Of a stretch of 64,000 nt of DNA, positions 47,516-55,380 are shown in pieces; the first letter of the stretch is position 1, and the number at the start of each line of letters is the position of its first letter. The position numbers and the translations under genes are program-made. The notes under the pieces were generated by a model. It ran no database searches and had not been told where the DNA came from. It worked only from the letters and a program-made list of their open reading frames with translations. Origin of the DNA: Nitrosomonas marina (GTDB lineage Bacteria; Pseudomonadota; Gammaproteobacteria; Burkholderiales; Nitrosomonadaceae); contig NZ_FOIA01000009.1 in assembly GCF_900111605.1 (NCBI RefSeq), positions 1 to 64,000 of the forward strand, given 5' to 3'.

Positions 47516-47548
47516 TCTTCTGTCCTTTGATTGAGAATTACGTTTCAA

Positions 47549-48601
47549 TTAGGGATTAACGTTAAAGTTGCCCTGCATGCCCAGTGAATTACCGGGAAAG
47601 GTGTCATCCTTATACTGTGAATCCCATGCTGCCTGGACAGCAAAAACATGCTTCTCTAATGGGCCGATTACTTTTTCAGTAATAATCAGATTTGTGCCGG
47701 GATCGATCCATCCGTAATTGTTCATTTTGAAATTGTGTGAATTGGAACCAAGCGCAATCAGATGGAAGCGGACATTGTTGCCCTGATGGGCCGTGAGCGT
47801 CGGGTTATGCCAGAGTGGCGTCTGCTGGCCTGTCTGGTTATCGATTTCCGTTCCCCAAAATGCGTCATCGCCAATAAACAGGACATATTCCTTTTTGATA
47901 CTGGAAACAGGCACATTTTTTAACTTTCCGGCCTTGTTCAGGGCCTGCATACTGGTGCTGCCATTGACAATGACTGCGCCATACAACCCTCTGTCCTCTG
48001 CGCCATTGAGCGTGATCATATTATGATCGTGGTAGGCCCATGTCCCTGTTGTGCCGGGTGCGGCAATCCAGTGATACGTGTAGCTCATCGTGGGCGTGGC
48101 GCTTTCGTCCGCAACCAGATTAATGTATTCGAGGGTGCCGTCACTGTGAATATCGTAATGCACACCATGTACATGTACACTGACCTGTTCAAGTGTGGCC
48201 GAATTGCCCGGATCAAATACATGCCTCAACGTGAGCACGACTTCATCACCCTCGTCGATGACCAGGGTTGGTCCCGGTATCGTCGGCTCGGATACATACC
48301 TGGATGTCACATCGGTCTCCTTGTTGCCCCTTTTAACGATGTGCTGTGCCATACGGTAAGCAAACAGATCGTTTCCGCCTTCAACGCCGGCCGGTATTTT
48401 CTCGGCCCACAGTTCGATTATGTGCATTTTTCCCGCACTGGCAGCGAATGCGGTCTGGACGCACAACATTAACGCTAGCATGGTCAGAATATGAAAAACA
48501 AGCTTGGTCTGCTTTTGCGCGCCCCGTCGAGCAGGCACTGCTGCCGTAGGCGCAAAGCGCGAATGTTTCGACCGTAAGGTATGCATTACTTTACGTATCA
48601 T
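47549..48601 (-). CDS. Multicopper oxidase (first half type)
   Basis: A 350-residue secreted protein with a signal segment near residues 33-54. It carries the first two copper motifs of multicopper oxidases: HVHG (His143, His145) and HDHNM (His191, His193). The second cupredoxin domain aligns with that of the downstream gene (shared KEYVLFI, FWGTEI, TPLWHNP, VRFHLIALG) but its HxxHxH motif has become SNSHNFKMNN and there is no HCHxxxH motif. It is therefore incomplete alone and may form the type 2/3 copper centre together with the neighbour. ATG 48601 has an AGGGAG site. The gene has a candidate sigma54 promoter at 48690-48705. Confidence 0.88.
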   Translation of the reverse strand: MIRKVMHTLRSKHSRFAPTAAVPARRGAQKQTKLVFHILTMLALMLCVQTAFAASAGKMHIIELWAEKIPAGVEGGNDLFAYRMAQHIVKRGNKETDVTSRYVSEPTIPGPTLVIDEGDEVVLTLRHVFDPGNSATLEQVSVHVHGVHYDIHSDGTLEYINLVADESATPTMSYTYHWIAAPGTTGTWAYHDHNMITLNGAEDRGLYGAVIVNGSTSMQALNKAGKLKNVPVSSIKKEYVLFIGDDAFWGTEIDNQTGQQTPLWHNPTLTAHQGNNVRFHLIALGSNSHNFKMNNYGWIDPGTNLIITEKVIGPLEKHVFAVQAAWDSQYKDDTFPGNSLGMQGNFNVNP

Positions 48602-48689
48602 TTAATTCTCCCTCCGTTAATTATTTATCTAGATTGGTGCCAAATTCAGGAAACGTAATTCCAGTGAAGAATACGTCAATGTTTTTCCA

Positions 48690-48705
48690 AGCATTTTTTG
48701 TGCCA
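48690..48705 (-). promoter_or_regulatory. Candidate sigma54 promoter of the multicopper oxidase operon
   Basis: On the minus strand, TGGCACAAAAAATGCT (from 48705 to 48690) has the -24 TGGCAC box and a -12 GC with the required ten bases between GG and GC. Transcription would start near 48679, giving a leader of about 78 bases before ATG 48601. Confidence 0.55.
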
Positions 48706-48914
48706 GAAATGCTTAATTATTTTAAGTTGTTGATTTATATGTCGTATAAATTTTGCTGTACGGGCTGCATCGCGAAACAAAAGACCACAATGACATTAAG
48801 TAAAATATTTCGACACAATTTAAGTGCTAAAGACACTATTTTTCATAAGGTTATTGAAACATTAGAAATGTTACAAAATGGTTTCAATTTGTTGAAAGTT
48901 ATGCAATTTTCACA

Positions 48915-48947
48915 GGCATAGGTGCGACAAATTGTCGCACCTATGCC
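48915..48947. promoter_or_regulatory. 33-bp perfect palindrome, likely operator/enhancer site
   Basis: GGCATAGGTGCGACA (48915-48929) and TGTCGCACCTATGCC (48933-48947) are perfect 15-base arms around AAT. It is centred about 250 bases upstream of the predicted sigma54 transcription start, a normal distance for an enhancer-binding protein. No T-run flanks it, so it is unlikely to be a terminator. The bound regulator is unknown; PrsR is one possibility. Confidence 0.7.
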
Positions 48948-49269
48948 CAAAATGCAGTGTAAAATTTTTCGACAGTGTGATGAGATGAGCACAAAAGACT
49001 GGAGATCAAGCCGCGTTTGATGAATTATTTATCAAATACTTATTGAGTATTTGCCCGGAATGAAAATGTGTGTAACAAAAATCCGGACCAGCGATGAGCG
49101 TATAAATACAGCTTCATGAAAATATGGCAAATCAATGCATGCCATTACACGAAATTTCATAAAAAGTTAAATAATCTGTAATCCTCTGTACATAAATGCA
49201 GTGTATCGTGTGTTCCTGCAACATTGTTGTTTTTATAGTAAATTTTTTAATGATTACGAGGTGTCAAAC

Positions 49270-49521
49270 ATGAAGTACAGAAATATCTCTGGAGGATTGG
49301 TAATCTTTGCACTGGCCATTGCGATGACAAGCGGTCCGTCATTTGCCAAAAATGAAACTGCGCTGAAAAAAAGTTTTCGGGAAAATGCTGTGGGCATTGC
49401 AACCAGTTCGCTCAGTAAGCAGATCAAAGAAAAATTATTGAAATTACGTAAGGAATCGTCATCCTTAGCTACCGGTGACAGTATTGTCCAGCGTTATAAA
49501 AATAAGCTCGAGGCCAAATAG
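49270..49521 (+). CDS. Small basic secreted protein, unknown function
   Basis: An 83-residue protein with a clear signal peptide (1-26, ending SFA) and a short Lys-rich mature part (about 57 residues, predicted helical). I do not recognise a family. ATG 49270 has GAGG eight bases upstream; the frame opens further upstream without a ribosome site. It is transcribed away from the multicopper oxidase operon and shares its upstream region, including the palindrome. A terminator follows at 49674-49718. Confidence 0.65.
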   Translation: MKYRNISGGLVIFALAIAMTSGPSFAKNETALKKSFRENAVGIATSSLSKQIKEKLLKLRKESSSLATGDSIVQRYKNKLEAK

Positions 49522-49673
49522 AACCATGCCTGATGAATAGTCGTGACAGTTGTTGATGAGTAAATACTTTTCGACTGTTCGTTCAGTTCTAACAATTTTT
49601 CATTTATCACGCCACACGCAATAAAAACTGTGTAAAGCCATCCTGGTTTTCGCAGTTTTCGATTTGTATCTCG

Positions 49674-49718
49674 AGCCTTCCGGAAACGCCCGTTTTCATG
49701 GAAGGCTGTTTTTTTTTT
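49674..49718 (+). terminator. Rho-independent terminator of the small secreted protein gene
   Basis: AGCCTTCC (49674-49681) pairs with GGAAGGCT (49700-49707) and a run of ten Ts follows (49709-49718). It lies 150 bases after the coding end. Confidence 0.88.
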
Positions 49719-49890
49719 CGATAATCAACTGCTCTGCTATCCCGCGCAGTGCGGCAGATAACCTGTCAGCGCTCCATCAAGGTATGACGTTGCTACATTA
49801 AGGCGGGCAGCGATCGCAAATAGTGTTGTATTGTATTAATCAGCAGTTGGAGTATTTTCCTGAATTTTATTCTCTGTATCGCGCTGTTAC

Positions 49891-49915
49891 CGGATTCCGG
49901 GTCATCCGGAATCCG
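49891..49915. repeat. Perfect 10-bp stem-loop without T-run
   Basis: CGGATTCCGG (49891-49900) and CCGGAATCCG (49906-49915) are perfectly complementary around a five-base loop. It sits in the 3' region of the porin gene on the minus strand and could stop or protect that transcript. Confidence 0.55.
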
Positions 49916-50009
49916 CTTTGAGTAATTGGGCCGCTTGTTTTCGCCAATTCTGAGATTTGACTTGAATACCTGTTTTACGGCCTGTGAAGGGGTGTTAGGT
50001 CGGGTGGGG

Positions 50010-51197
50010 TTAAAACAGGTGTCGTAAGCCGACTGTCCAGGTGTTGCGGTCACGGTCGACTGTCGTATTCCTGTCGATGACATTGACACGTTGATAGCCG
50101 CCGAAAAGATTCGTCCGCTTGCTCAGATGATACAGTGCGCCAAGGGTAAAGCTTTTGGCATCGCGCTTGTTCGCAAAAACCGTACGTTCGGCATGGGTCA
50201 TTCCGCCTTGCGCAACCAGGGTGGCGTTACCCAGTTTGTATTGACCGCCAACATACCAGACGTCGCCATCGCCGCCGGGATTCATGGCAGAGTTACACTG
50301 ACGGGTTGCTGTTTCCTTGATTGAACCGAGCGCGGCAGCGTCCGAACAGGTTGCGGCGCCTATCGCATCGCTGACGAATTCATACTGACCCTGCAGCTGA
50401 AAATCATTATATGACCAGATGCCGCCGATGCGACCGACTTCTTCGGTTTTCAGGTTGGCAGTTGTCACTCGTTTCTGGAACGTACTGACGTTGTCCCTTG
50501 AGTATCCGCCGAAGACCTGGAATTTATGCGCCAGAAAATCAAAATTATATTTCGCGGCAACCTGAACGTCCCACTCACCGTCTTCACCACCGGTTTCGCC
50601 GATGTTGAAGCCGTCACCACCGAGAGCGCCACCGAGATGAGCTTCCAGTTTTTCAGCGTCTCCGGGCATAAACAGGACGGCGAAAGAAAAACCATGAAAT
50701 TCTGTGGAGGTAAACCTGACAACACTATTGACCGCAGAATACGCGCCGGCACCGAGGCCGTTGGCGCTGGCAACCATGGTGCCGCCACTGCCGGCAGCCT
50801 GCAAGGTTGTATAAACAAATGGATCAATGGTCCAGCCACCGGCAAAATCCGCGAACGGCGAATGCGTACGTCCTATTTTTAATGTGCCGATTTTGTCGTT
50901 ATTGATGCCGACAAAAATTTCCCGGCTGCCCTGGGTTGCGCCGTTGGTATTGAAACCGAAATCGATCATCGCCATTGCCTGAAACCCCCCGCCCAGGTCT
51001 TCAAACACACGGAAACCCCATGAGGAAAAAAACGTTGGGTCGTTTACCGTGGACTGACTGGAATATCCCTCGATATTGATATGACTGTATTCAGACTGGA
51101 TTCTGCCAACAACAGAAAATTTAGATCCGAAAGCGGATGCTGTGGCAATTAATGTGACAAGACCGGTCAATATTATAGCAATCAAATGCTTATTCAT
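50010..51197 (-). CDS. Gram-negative general porin
   Basis: A 395-residue outer-membrane barrel protein with a signal peptide (to about residue 22), the FSVVGRIQSEYSHINIEGYS first strand, a GGFQAMAMIDFGFN strand, a loop-3-like stretch and a C-terminal Phe (WTVGLRHLF). This is the trimeric general-porin family of beta-proteobacteria. ATG 51197 is chosen because GAGGA lies about five bases before it; ATG 51200 is adjacent, and the frame is open much further upstream without a start signal. It is divergent from the beta-propeller gene, and two CRP-like sites lie between them. Confidence 0.88.
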   Translation of the reverse strand: MNKHLIAIILTGLVTLIATASAFGSKFSVVGRIQSEYSHINIEGYSSQSTVNDPTFFSSWGFRVFEDLGGGFQAMAMIDFGFNTNGATQGSREIFVGINNDKIGTLKIGRTHSPFADFAGGWTIDPFVYTTLQAAGSGGTMVASANGLGAGAYSAVNSVVRFTSTEFHGFSFAVLFMPGDAEKLEAHLGGALGGDGFNIGETGGEDGEWDVQVAAKYNFDFLAHKFQVFGGYSRDNVSTFQKRVTTANLKTEEVGRIGGIWSYNDFQLQGQYEFVSDAIGAATCSDAAALGSIKETATRQCNSAMNPGGDGDVWYVGGQYKLGNATLVAQGGMTHAERTVFANKRDAKSFTLGALYHLSKRTNLFGGYQRVNVIDRNTTVDRDRNTWTVGLRHLF

Positions 51198-51370
51198 CAT
51201 AATCCTCTTTTTGTATGAAATGTTTAATAAATTTGAAAACAAAGCTTTATAAGCCTGTAACAAATGACTTCTACAATCCTTCCAGGTCTGCGCAAGTGGG
51301 AAGATAAAGCCGAATCGTTTCATTTTGATGAAAACGGAGCCGAACGATAAAGCAGTCGGACCGCGAAAGA

Positions 51371-51386
51371 TGTGGGGATTCTCACA
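51371..51386. promoter_or_regulatory. CRP/FNR-family-like site 1
   Basis: TGTGGGGATTCTCACA matches the TGTGA-N6-TCACA pattern in nine of ten defined positions. A second site lies 58 bases away (centre to centre). Confidence 0.5.
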
Positions 51387-51428
51387 CCTTAGATTGATTG
51401 TCCATAAACGATAAATTGACCGGGGTAA

Positions 51429-51444
51429 TGTGGGAAAACTCACA
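51429..51444. promoter_or_regulatory. CRP/FNR-family-like site 2
   Basis: TGTGGGAAAACTCACA matches the same pattern as site 1 in nine of ten defined positions, and both share TGTGGG-N4-CTCACA. The pair suggests one regulator acting on the porin, the propeller operon or both. Confidence 0.5.
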
Positions 51445-51515
51445 GGGAATGACGCCTGTTTCAAATTATGATGCCGGGCGTTTTACGTTAAGTTGTGCCC
51501 CGTAATTGGGCGGGT

Positions 51516-51567
51516 CTTCCGGTTCAGTTCCGGGTTTTAAAACCGGAAGCTGTTTCAAAAACAGCTT
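51516..51567 (+). promoter_or_regulatory. Overlapping, mutually exclusive hairpins in the propeller leader
   Basis: Hairpin A pairs CTTCCGGTT (51516-51524) with AACCGGAAG (51541-51549). Hairpin B pairs AAGCTGTTT (51547-51555) with AAACAGCTT (51559-51567). They share 51547-51549, so full formation of one limits the other. CGGTTCAGTT is also repeated directly at 51520-51529 and 51569-51578. Confidence 0.5.
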
Positions 51568-51578
51568 GCGGTTCAGTT

Positions 51579-51619
51579 TTCCTGATTCATTGAGTCACTT
51601 ATGCACAATGAATCAGGAA
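51579..51619 (+). promoter_or_regulatory. 14-bp perfect stem-loop before the propeller gene
   Basis: TTCCTGATTCATTG (51579-51592) pairs perfectly with CAATGAATCAGGAA (51606-51619) around a 13-base loop, 14 bases before the GGAGGA ribosome site. It could protect the mRNA or control access to the start. No T-run follows. Confidence 0.6.
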
Positions 51620-51646
51620 TTTCATGTCAATCTTGGAGGAATTTAA

Positions 51647-53038
51647 ATGATTTCAAAAATAAAGCCTGGCCATATGGCCTCGCTAACAGCAGCATTTATG
51701 CTGGCATTCTCAGCCAGCACGATCAGCGCCGAAGAAACTGAGTTCGACGGTGATAATGAAGTGCATTTCCGCAGTACTAACTATTCAGGCAATCACAATC
51801 AGGCTGTTTACAATGAGCATTTGCAGCCTGTGGTTACCGCGATCGACTACCACACTCGTGTGATCTACCTGTTTAATTATGAAAACGACAAACTGATTAT
51901 CATTGATCCGCTGACCAGTATTAACGGCTGGCCGGGTGATATACCGCTGCAGCATACCGCGGTATTGCCTGAGGGCGATATGATCTATATCACATCTGAT
52001 AATACGGAAAACCACCCGTCTTATGTGATTGCATTAAAAGTGCTCGACATTGACTGGAATGCAGGGACCGTGTCTTTGAATCTGGAATCGCTGATGGTGG
52101 CGGACAGCCCGAATACACCGGCCGAACTGCCTTTCGTCGAACCGGTCAATGATGTCCAGAATGTACCCAACTGGCTGATTGGTAGAGGTACGCAGATTCA
52201 CGGCAATACGCTGCTGCCTTATTCGGATTTCATGTATATGACCGAATTTACCTCGGACAGAGTGCGGGTCGTCGATCTGAAAACGAATCAGCTGGCCAGT
52301 GTCGACCCGATTGCAATACCGGGTTATACGGAACAAACGCATGGTATTAACTTCAATCGGTCAGGTACCGTCGGACTGGGCACTGGGTATTTCTTCGACA
52401 ATAGCATGATCGATGTATACAAGCCCAACAGAGAGACAGGCGAATTGCAAGTGGTTGGCCAGATCATGCTGGGTAATGAAAAAAGACATGCCGCCTTTAC
52501 ACATTTTGTCTACTGGCTGGACGAGCGTTTCGCTGTAACGGCCTCGATGCAGTTTGATAAAACGTCACTGACGCCGGACACCACCAGAAGGATTATTCCT
52601 CCGAGTGTATGGTTGCTGGACACCGTTGAAGGGACTGCTACGAAAATCATTCGCCATACGAAACGTGTGAACGGGCGTGGTGTGTTCCGTTCGCCTTCCG
52701 ATCTGGCGGTTGTCAACGGCAAACTTTATCTGGCTGAAGAAGATACGCTGGATTATAACTTTGGTGAAGACGGTTATATTTCAGTCTGGGACTTAACCGA
52801 TCGCTACAATCCGCGTTTCATTAAGCGGATGAAACCGGGGCATGAACTGCCGCAGGGTTACTCTGTTGCGCACACCATCAGCCCGACGCCGGACAACCGG
52901 TACCTGATCGTGGCAAGCTGGGTTTCTGGTTATGTGTTGAAAATAGACACGGTGACAGACCAGGTTGTTAAACAGTGGGGTCCTGAGGACGGTCTGGTGC
53001 AGCCGCATGGTATTTTTGCAGCAGGCGGAACTCGCTGA
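51647..53038 (+). CDS. Secreted beta-propeller protein
   Basis: A 463-residue protein with a signal peptide (about 1-28, ending ISA) and repeated blade-like stretches (VIYLFNYENDKLIIIDP, VRVVDLKTNQLASVDP, ISVWDLTDRYNPRFI, YLIVASWVSGYVLKIDT). The recurring HG positions (EQTHGINF, QPHGIFAAGG) are typical of YVTN/selenium-binding-protein-like propellers. No catalytic motif is evident. It heads an operon with the Sco-type protein and an unknown protein; its blades resemble in style the C-terminal propeller of the nearby multicopper oxidase. GGAGGA eight bases before ATG 51647 sets the start. Confidence 0.78.
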   Translation: MISKIKPGHMASLTAAFMLAFSASTISAEETEFDGDNEVHFRSTNYSGNHNQAVYNEHLQPVVTAIDYHTRVIYLFNYENDKLIIIDPLTSINGWPGDIPLQHTAVLPEGDMIYITSDNTENHPSYVIALKVLDIDWNAGTVSLNLESLMVADSPNTPAELPFVEPVNDVQNVPNWLIGRGTQIHGNTLLPYSDFMYMTEFTSDRVRVVDLKTNQLASVDPIAIPGYTEQTHGINFNRSGTVGLGTGYFFDNSMIDVYKPNRETGELQVVGQIMLGNEKRHAAFTHFVYWLDERFAVTASMQFDKTSLTPDTTRRIIPPSVWLLDTVEGTATKIIRHTKRVNGRGVFRSPSDLAVVNGKLYLAEEDTLDYNFGEDGYISVWDLTDRYNPRFIKRMKPGHELPQGYSVAHTISPTPDNRYLIVASWVSGYVLKIDTVTDQVVKQWGPEDGLVQPHGIFAAGGTR

Positions 53039-53167
53039 AGCTAAGCGTTTATAGTGCAAGTCAAAACCCATCGGCAGCTCACGGTAGATCTCGTGCCGGT
53101 CTCTGGCTGGTGGGTTTTTGAAACGCTGCACCGATTCTTTGTGTTAAATCTAAAAGGAGATGCTAAG

Positions 53168-53767
53168 TTGAAAAAAATGTTTTTTCATGAGAGCAGCGTG
53201 TTTGCAGTGATAACTGCGGTGCTGCTTTTCATGCAGACCGGTCTTGCGGCGGCGCCACTCGTTCTGCCGCGCCCCGTCCCGCTGCAGGCAGAGACAATCG
53301 CGCATCTGAAACAGGCGCATGTGAACGCCAATGAAAGCGATCAATGGCAACTGGTGGTTTTCGGGTTTACCCGCTGCAAGGATATTTGCCCGACCTCGCT
53401 TGGCAACCTGTATATGCTGATTCAGGCTGCTTCCGCTGAGAATATTCAATTAAACGGCACTTTCGTTTCAATCGACCCTGATCGTGATTCTGCTGCTGCG
53501 TTGTCGAGCTATACAGAGCGGTTCGGATCTGATATTTCGTATTTACGTTTTGAAGGTGAGCAACTGGAGCAATTTAAAAATGCTTTCGGTGTTGAAGTCG
53601 CTTTCTATACGAAAAGTGCAGGAAATATGGAAAATTACCAGGTTGATCACAGCACGACCGCTTTTCTGATTGATCCGGAAGGCAGGATCAAGGTGATGTT
53701 CGATGCAGTCAAAGACGCAGCTGACATTGCCGTACTGTTTAAGGAAAACGGGGAATTGTTCTTATGA
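53168..53767 (+). CDS. SCO1/SenC-family copper chaperone/thiol protein
   Basis: A 199-residue secreted or membrane-anchored thioredoxin-fold protein. The copper-binding CxxxC is Cys70-Cys74 (TRCKDICPTSL), and the third ligand is His161 in QVDHSTTAF. Sco proteins deliver copper to, or reduce thiols of, CuA sites and other copper proteins. The start is TTG 53168 with AGGAG eight bases upstream; ATG 53177 is a poorer choice, and the frame opens further 5' without signals. The neighbouring copper oxidases are likely clients. Confidence 0.9.
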   Translation: MKKMFFHESSVFAVITAVLLFMQTGLAAAPLVLPRPVPLQAETIAHLKQAHVNANESDQWQLVVFGFTRCKDICPTSLGNLYMLIQAASAENIQLNGTFVSIDPDRDSAAALSSYTERFGSDISYLRFEGEQLEQFKNAFGVEVAFYTKSAGNMENYQVDHSTTAFLIDPEGRIKVMFDAVKDAADIAVLFKENGELFL

Positions 53768-54378
53768 TTGCCAGGATCGCCTTGCTGTTTTTTCAGCTCA
53801 GTTTGCTGGTTGGACCCGCTGTAGCCATGCAGCTGGAGGCTGATCCGCGCGTTATCATTTCTTTTATGGATAAATCGTTACCGCCGGAGCAGGATATTTT
53901 GCGTGTCACTTCCGATGTCACACCGGACAACCATCTGGTATTCCAGGTGCAAACCAAGGGAGAGCGGGTAGGCGGGGAAAGTAATGATTATGTGATGCTT
54001 CATATTCAGCACGAAAAAACCTATGCACTGATTATTCCGTTAAATAGTGATGCGAATGAGGCAGTTCGGATTTATGAGGCCGCACTGGAGCCGGATAGTC
54101 CGTTGACCGCGATTACCTTTAAAGAATCGCCGCTAAGCAGCGAATATGCCGGATTTGACGCGACACGTATTGAACGGGGAACGAAATTTACAATGCCGCT
54201 GGACTGGATTAATTTCGGCGCAGATTTCGGTTTTGACGCTTATACAGTGGAAGCCACCGTAGAGGAAGACACACTGCAGATTAACGCTGTCCATGATCAG
54301 GCCAGGCGTGGACGAGCGCAGCCCAAGCAGATATCAGCGATTACATTGCTGAACAATATTTGTTCACCAAAAAAATAG
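53764..54378 (+). CDS. Secreted protein of unknown function (Sco partner)
   Basis: A 204-residue protein with a signal peptide (about 1-21, ending AVA) and a mostly beta-rich mature part. I recognise no family. The ATG overlaps the Sco-like stop (ATGA), so it is translated in step with that gene. One Cys (near the C-terminus, NNICSPKK) and a few His residues (HIQHEKTY, VHDQ) are visible but form no known motif. It probably belongs to the propeller-Sco operon. Confidence 0.7.
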   Translation: MIARIALLFFQLSLLVGPAVAMQLEADPRVIISFMDKSLPPEQDILRVTSDVTPDNHLVFQVQTKGERVGGESNDYVMLHIQHEKTYALIIPLNSDANEAVRIYEAALEPDSPLTAITFKESPLSSEYAGFDATRIERGTKFTMPLDWINFGADFGFDAYTVEATVEEDTLQINAVHDQARRGRAQPKQISAITLLNNICSPKK

Positions 54379-54601
54379 ACGGCACAATTTTTTGAACGAT
54401 GTGTGAGTTGTTTTCGTTTTATCTGTCCGTCTTACTGTCCTGTGCTGTTTTGTGGCAATCTGATAAAAAAACCGGGAAACTATCTGTGGAAATTCGCACA
54501 AACAGGGAGAAATTGAATAATGTATGCAACAGCTGGTATAGGAAAATGCAAATAGATGTTTGAAATTTGCCTGGTAGAAAGCGATGATGCAAAGTGTGCT
54601 G

Positions 54602-55261
54602 TTAATAAAACGTTGGCAGCGACATTCCCATCCACAGTAAAACGAGAATGATCATGGTAATGCCGACACCTATGGTGCCAATAATCATACCGATTAGTAT
54701 GGTGATGCCGTCCTTGCTCAGCAGCCCAAGTGACATTATCAGAATGCCCCAGCCAGGTGGAAAATTGGTTAATGGTATGGGAAGCGATATTGATAATGCG
54801 AAAACAAACGTAAAAATGCCAATGATTCGTTCCCAGGTGTGCACGCTGATATAAGTCAGTCGTGGCTGCAACCGTTTTTCTATTTTTTTTAGCCATGGAT
54901 TGGCTTTAGCAATCAGTTTCTCCAGACTTTCGCGTTTGATTTTTTTGGTCGTGATCCATAGCGGCAGCCAGGGTGATTGCATGCCGATGATCATCTGGAC
55001 TGAGAAAATAAAGAGTGGAATCGAAAAAAAAGTGGTGTAACCGGGGGGTACCGGTACCGGAAGACAGAGCGGCAAAGCTGCGATTGCCAGCAGAATGCCA
55101 AAACCGCGTTCGTGCAGAGAGTTTTTGATCTCGCCAATGGTCACTGTGTCGCTTCTATAAACAACAACGACTGTTTCCAACAGCTCAGAGGTGGAACGCT
55201 CTTTTGCGTTATGATTGTTTTGCGCTGATGAATTGTTATTATTGCTCGGGTTAGTGCTCAT
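54602..55261 (-). CDS. ExoD-family exopolysaccharide-associated membrane protein
   Basis: A 219-residue protein with an Asn-rich N-terminal tail (MSTNPSNNNNSS), the ExoD pattern VTIGEIKNSLHERGFGILLAIAALPLCLPVPVPPG, and later membrane helices (ISLPIPLTNFPPGWGILIMSLGLLSKDG). ExoD is needed for exopolysaccharide production in rhizobia; its biochemistry is unclear. It is convergent with the Sco-operon and stands alone. Confidence 0.85.
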   Translation of the reverse strand: MSTNPSNNNNSSAQNNHNAKERSTSELLETVVVVYRSDTVTIGEIKNSLHERGFGILLAIAALPLCLPVPVPPGYTTFFSIPLFIFSVQMIIGMQSPWLPLWITTKKIKRESLEKLIAKANPWLKKIEKRLQPRLTYISVHTWERIIGIFTFVFALSISLPIPLTNFPPGWGILIMSLGLLSKDGITILIGMIIGTIGVGITMIILVLLWMGMSLPTFY

Positions 55262-55380
55262 CGGTTTTTCCTACACTGTAGGCCGTATCTTTCCAGATAA
55301 TTGGTGTCCGGTAAAGTCGTAATGAACGGTTTTTGTTGCTGATCATGAAAGCCGGTGGTTCTGAATGGATTTTGATTGCG

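Larger units (their letters stand above)
48602..49269. other. Divergent regulatory region between the oxidase operon and a small secreted protein gene
   Basis: This 668-base AT-rich gap has no convincing gene. A 95-residue open frame at 48634-48921 overlaps the regulatory sites and has no ribosome site or family likeness. The gap contains the sigma54-type promoter (48690-48705) and the 33-bp palindrome (48915-48947). Confidence 0.6.
49522..50009. other. Gene-free gap between convergent genes, with two hairpins
   Basis: No gene is supported in these 488 bases. The left part holds the terminator of the small secreted protein gene. The right part holds the 10-bp perfect stem-loop at 49891-49915 (CGGATTCCGG, loop GTCAT, CCGGAATCCG), which has no T-run. 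Confidence 0.6.
51198..51646. promoter_or_regulatory. Divergent porin / beta-propeller control region
   Basis: The 449-base gap holds no gene. It contains two CRP-like sites (51371-51386 and 51429-51444) and a chain of hairpins (51516-51619) before the GGAGGA ribosome site (51634-51639) of the propeller gene. Confidence 0.6.

Noticed and set aside
48634..48921. 95-residue open frame in the oxidase upstream region
   Set aside because: No ribosome site, no signal peptide or family likeness, AT-rich with atypical codons, and it overlaps the sigma54-type element and the palindrome.
49125..49139. Sigma54-like TGGCAAATCAATGC before the small secreted protein gene
   Set aside because: Only nine bases separate GG and GC; the spacing of sigma54 promoters is strictly ten.
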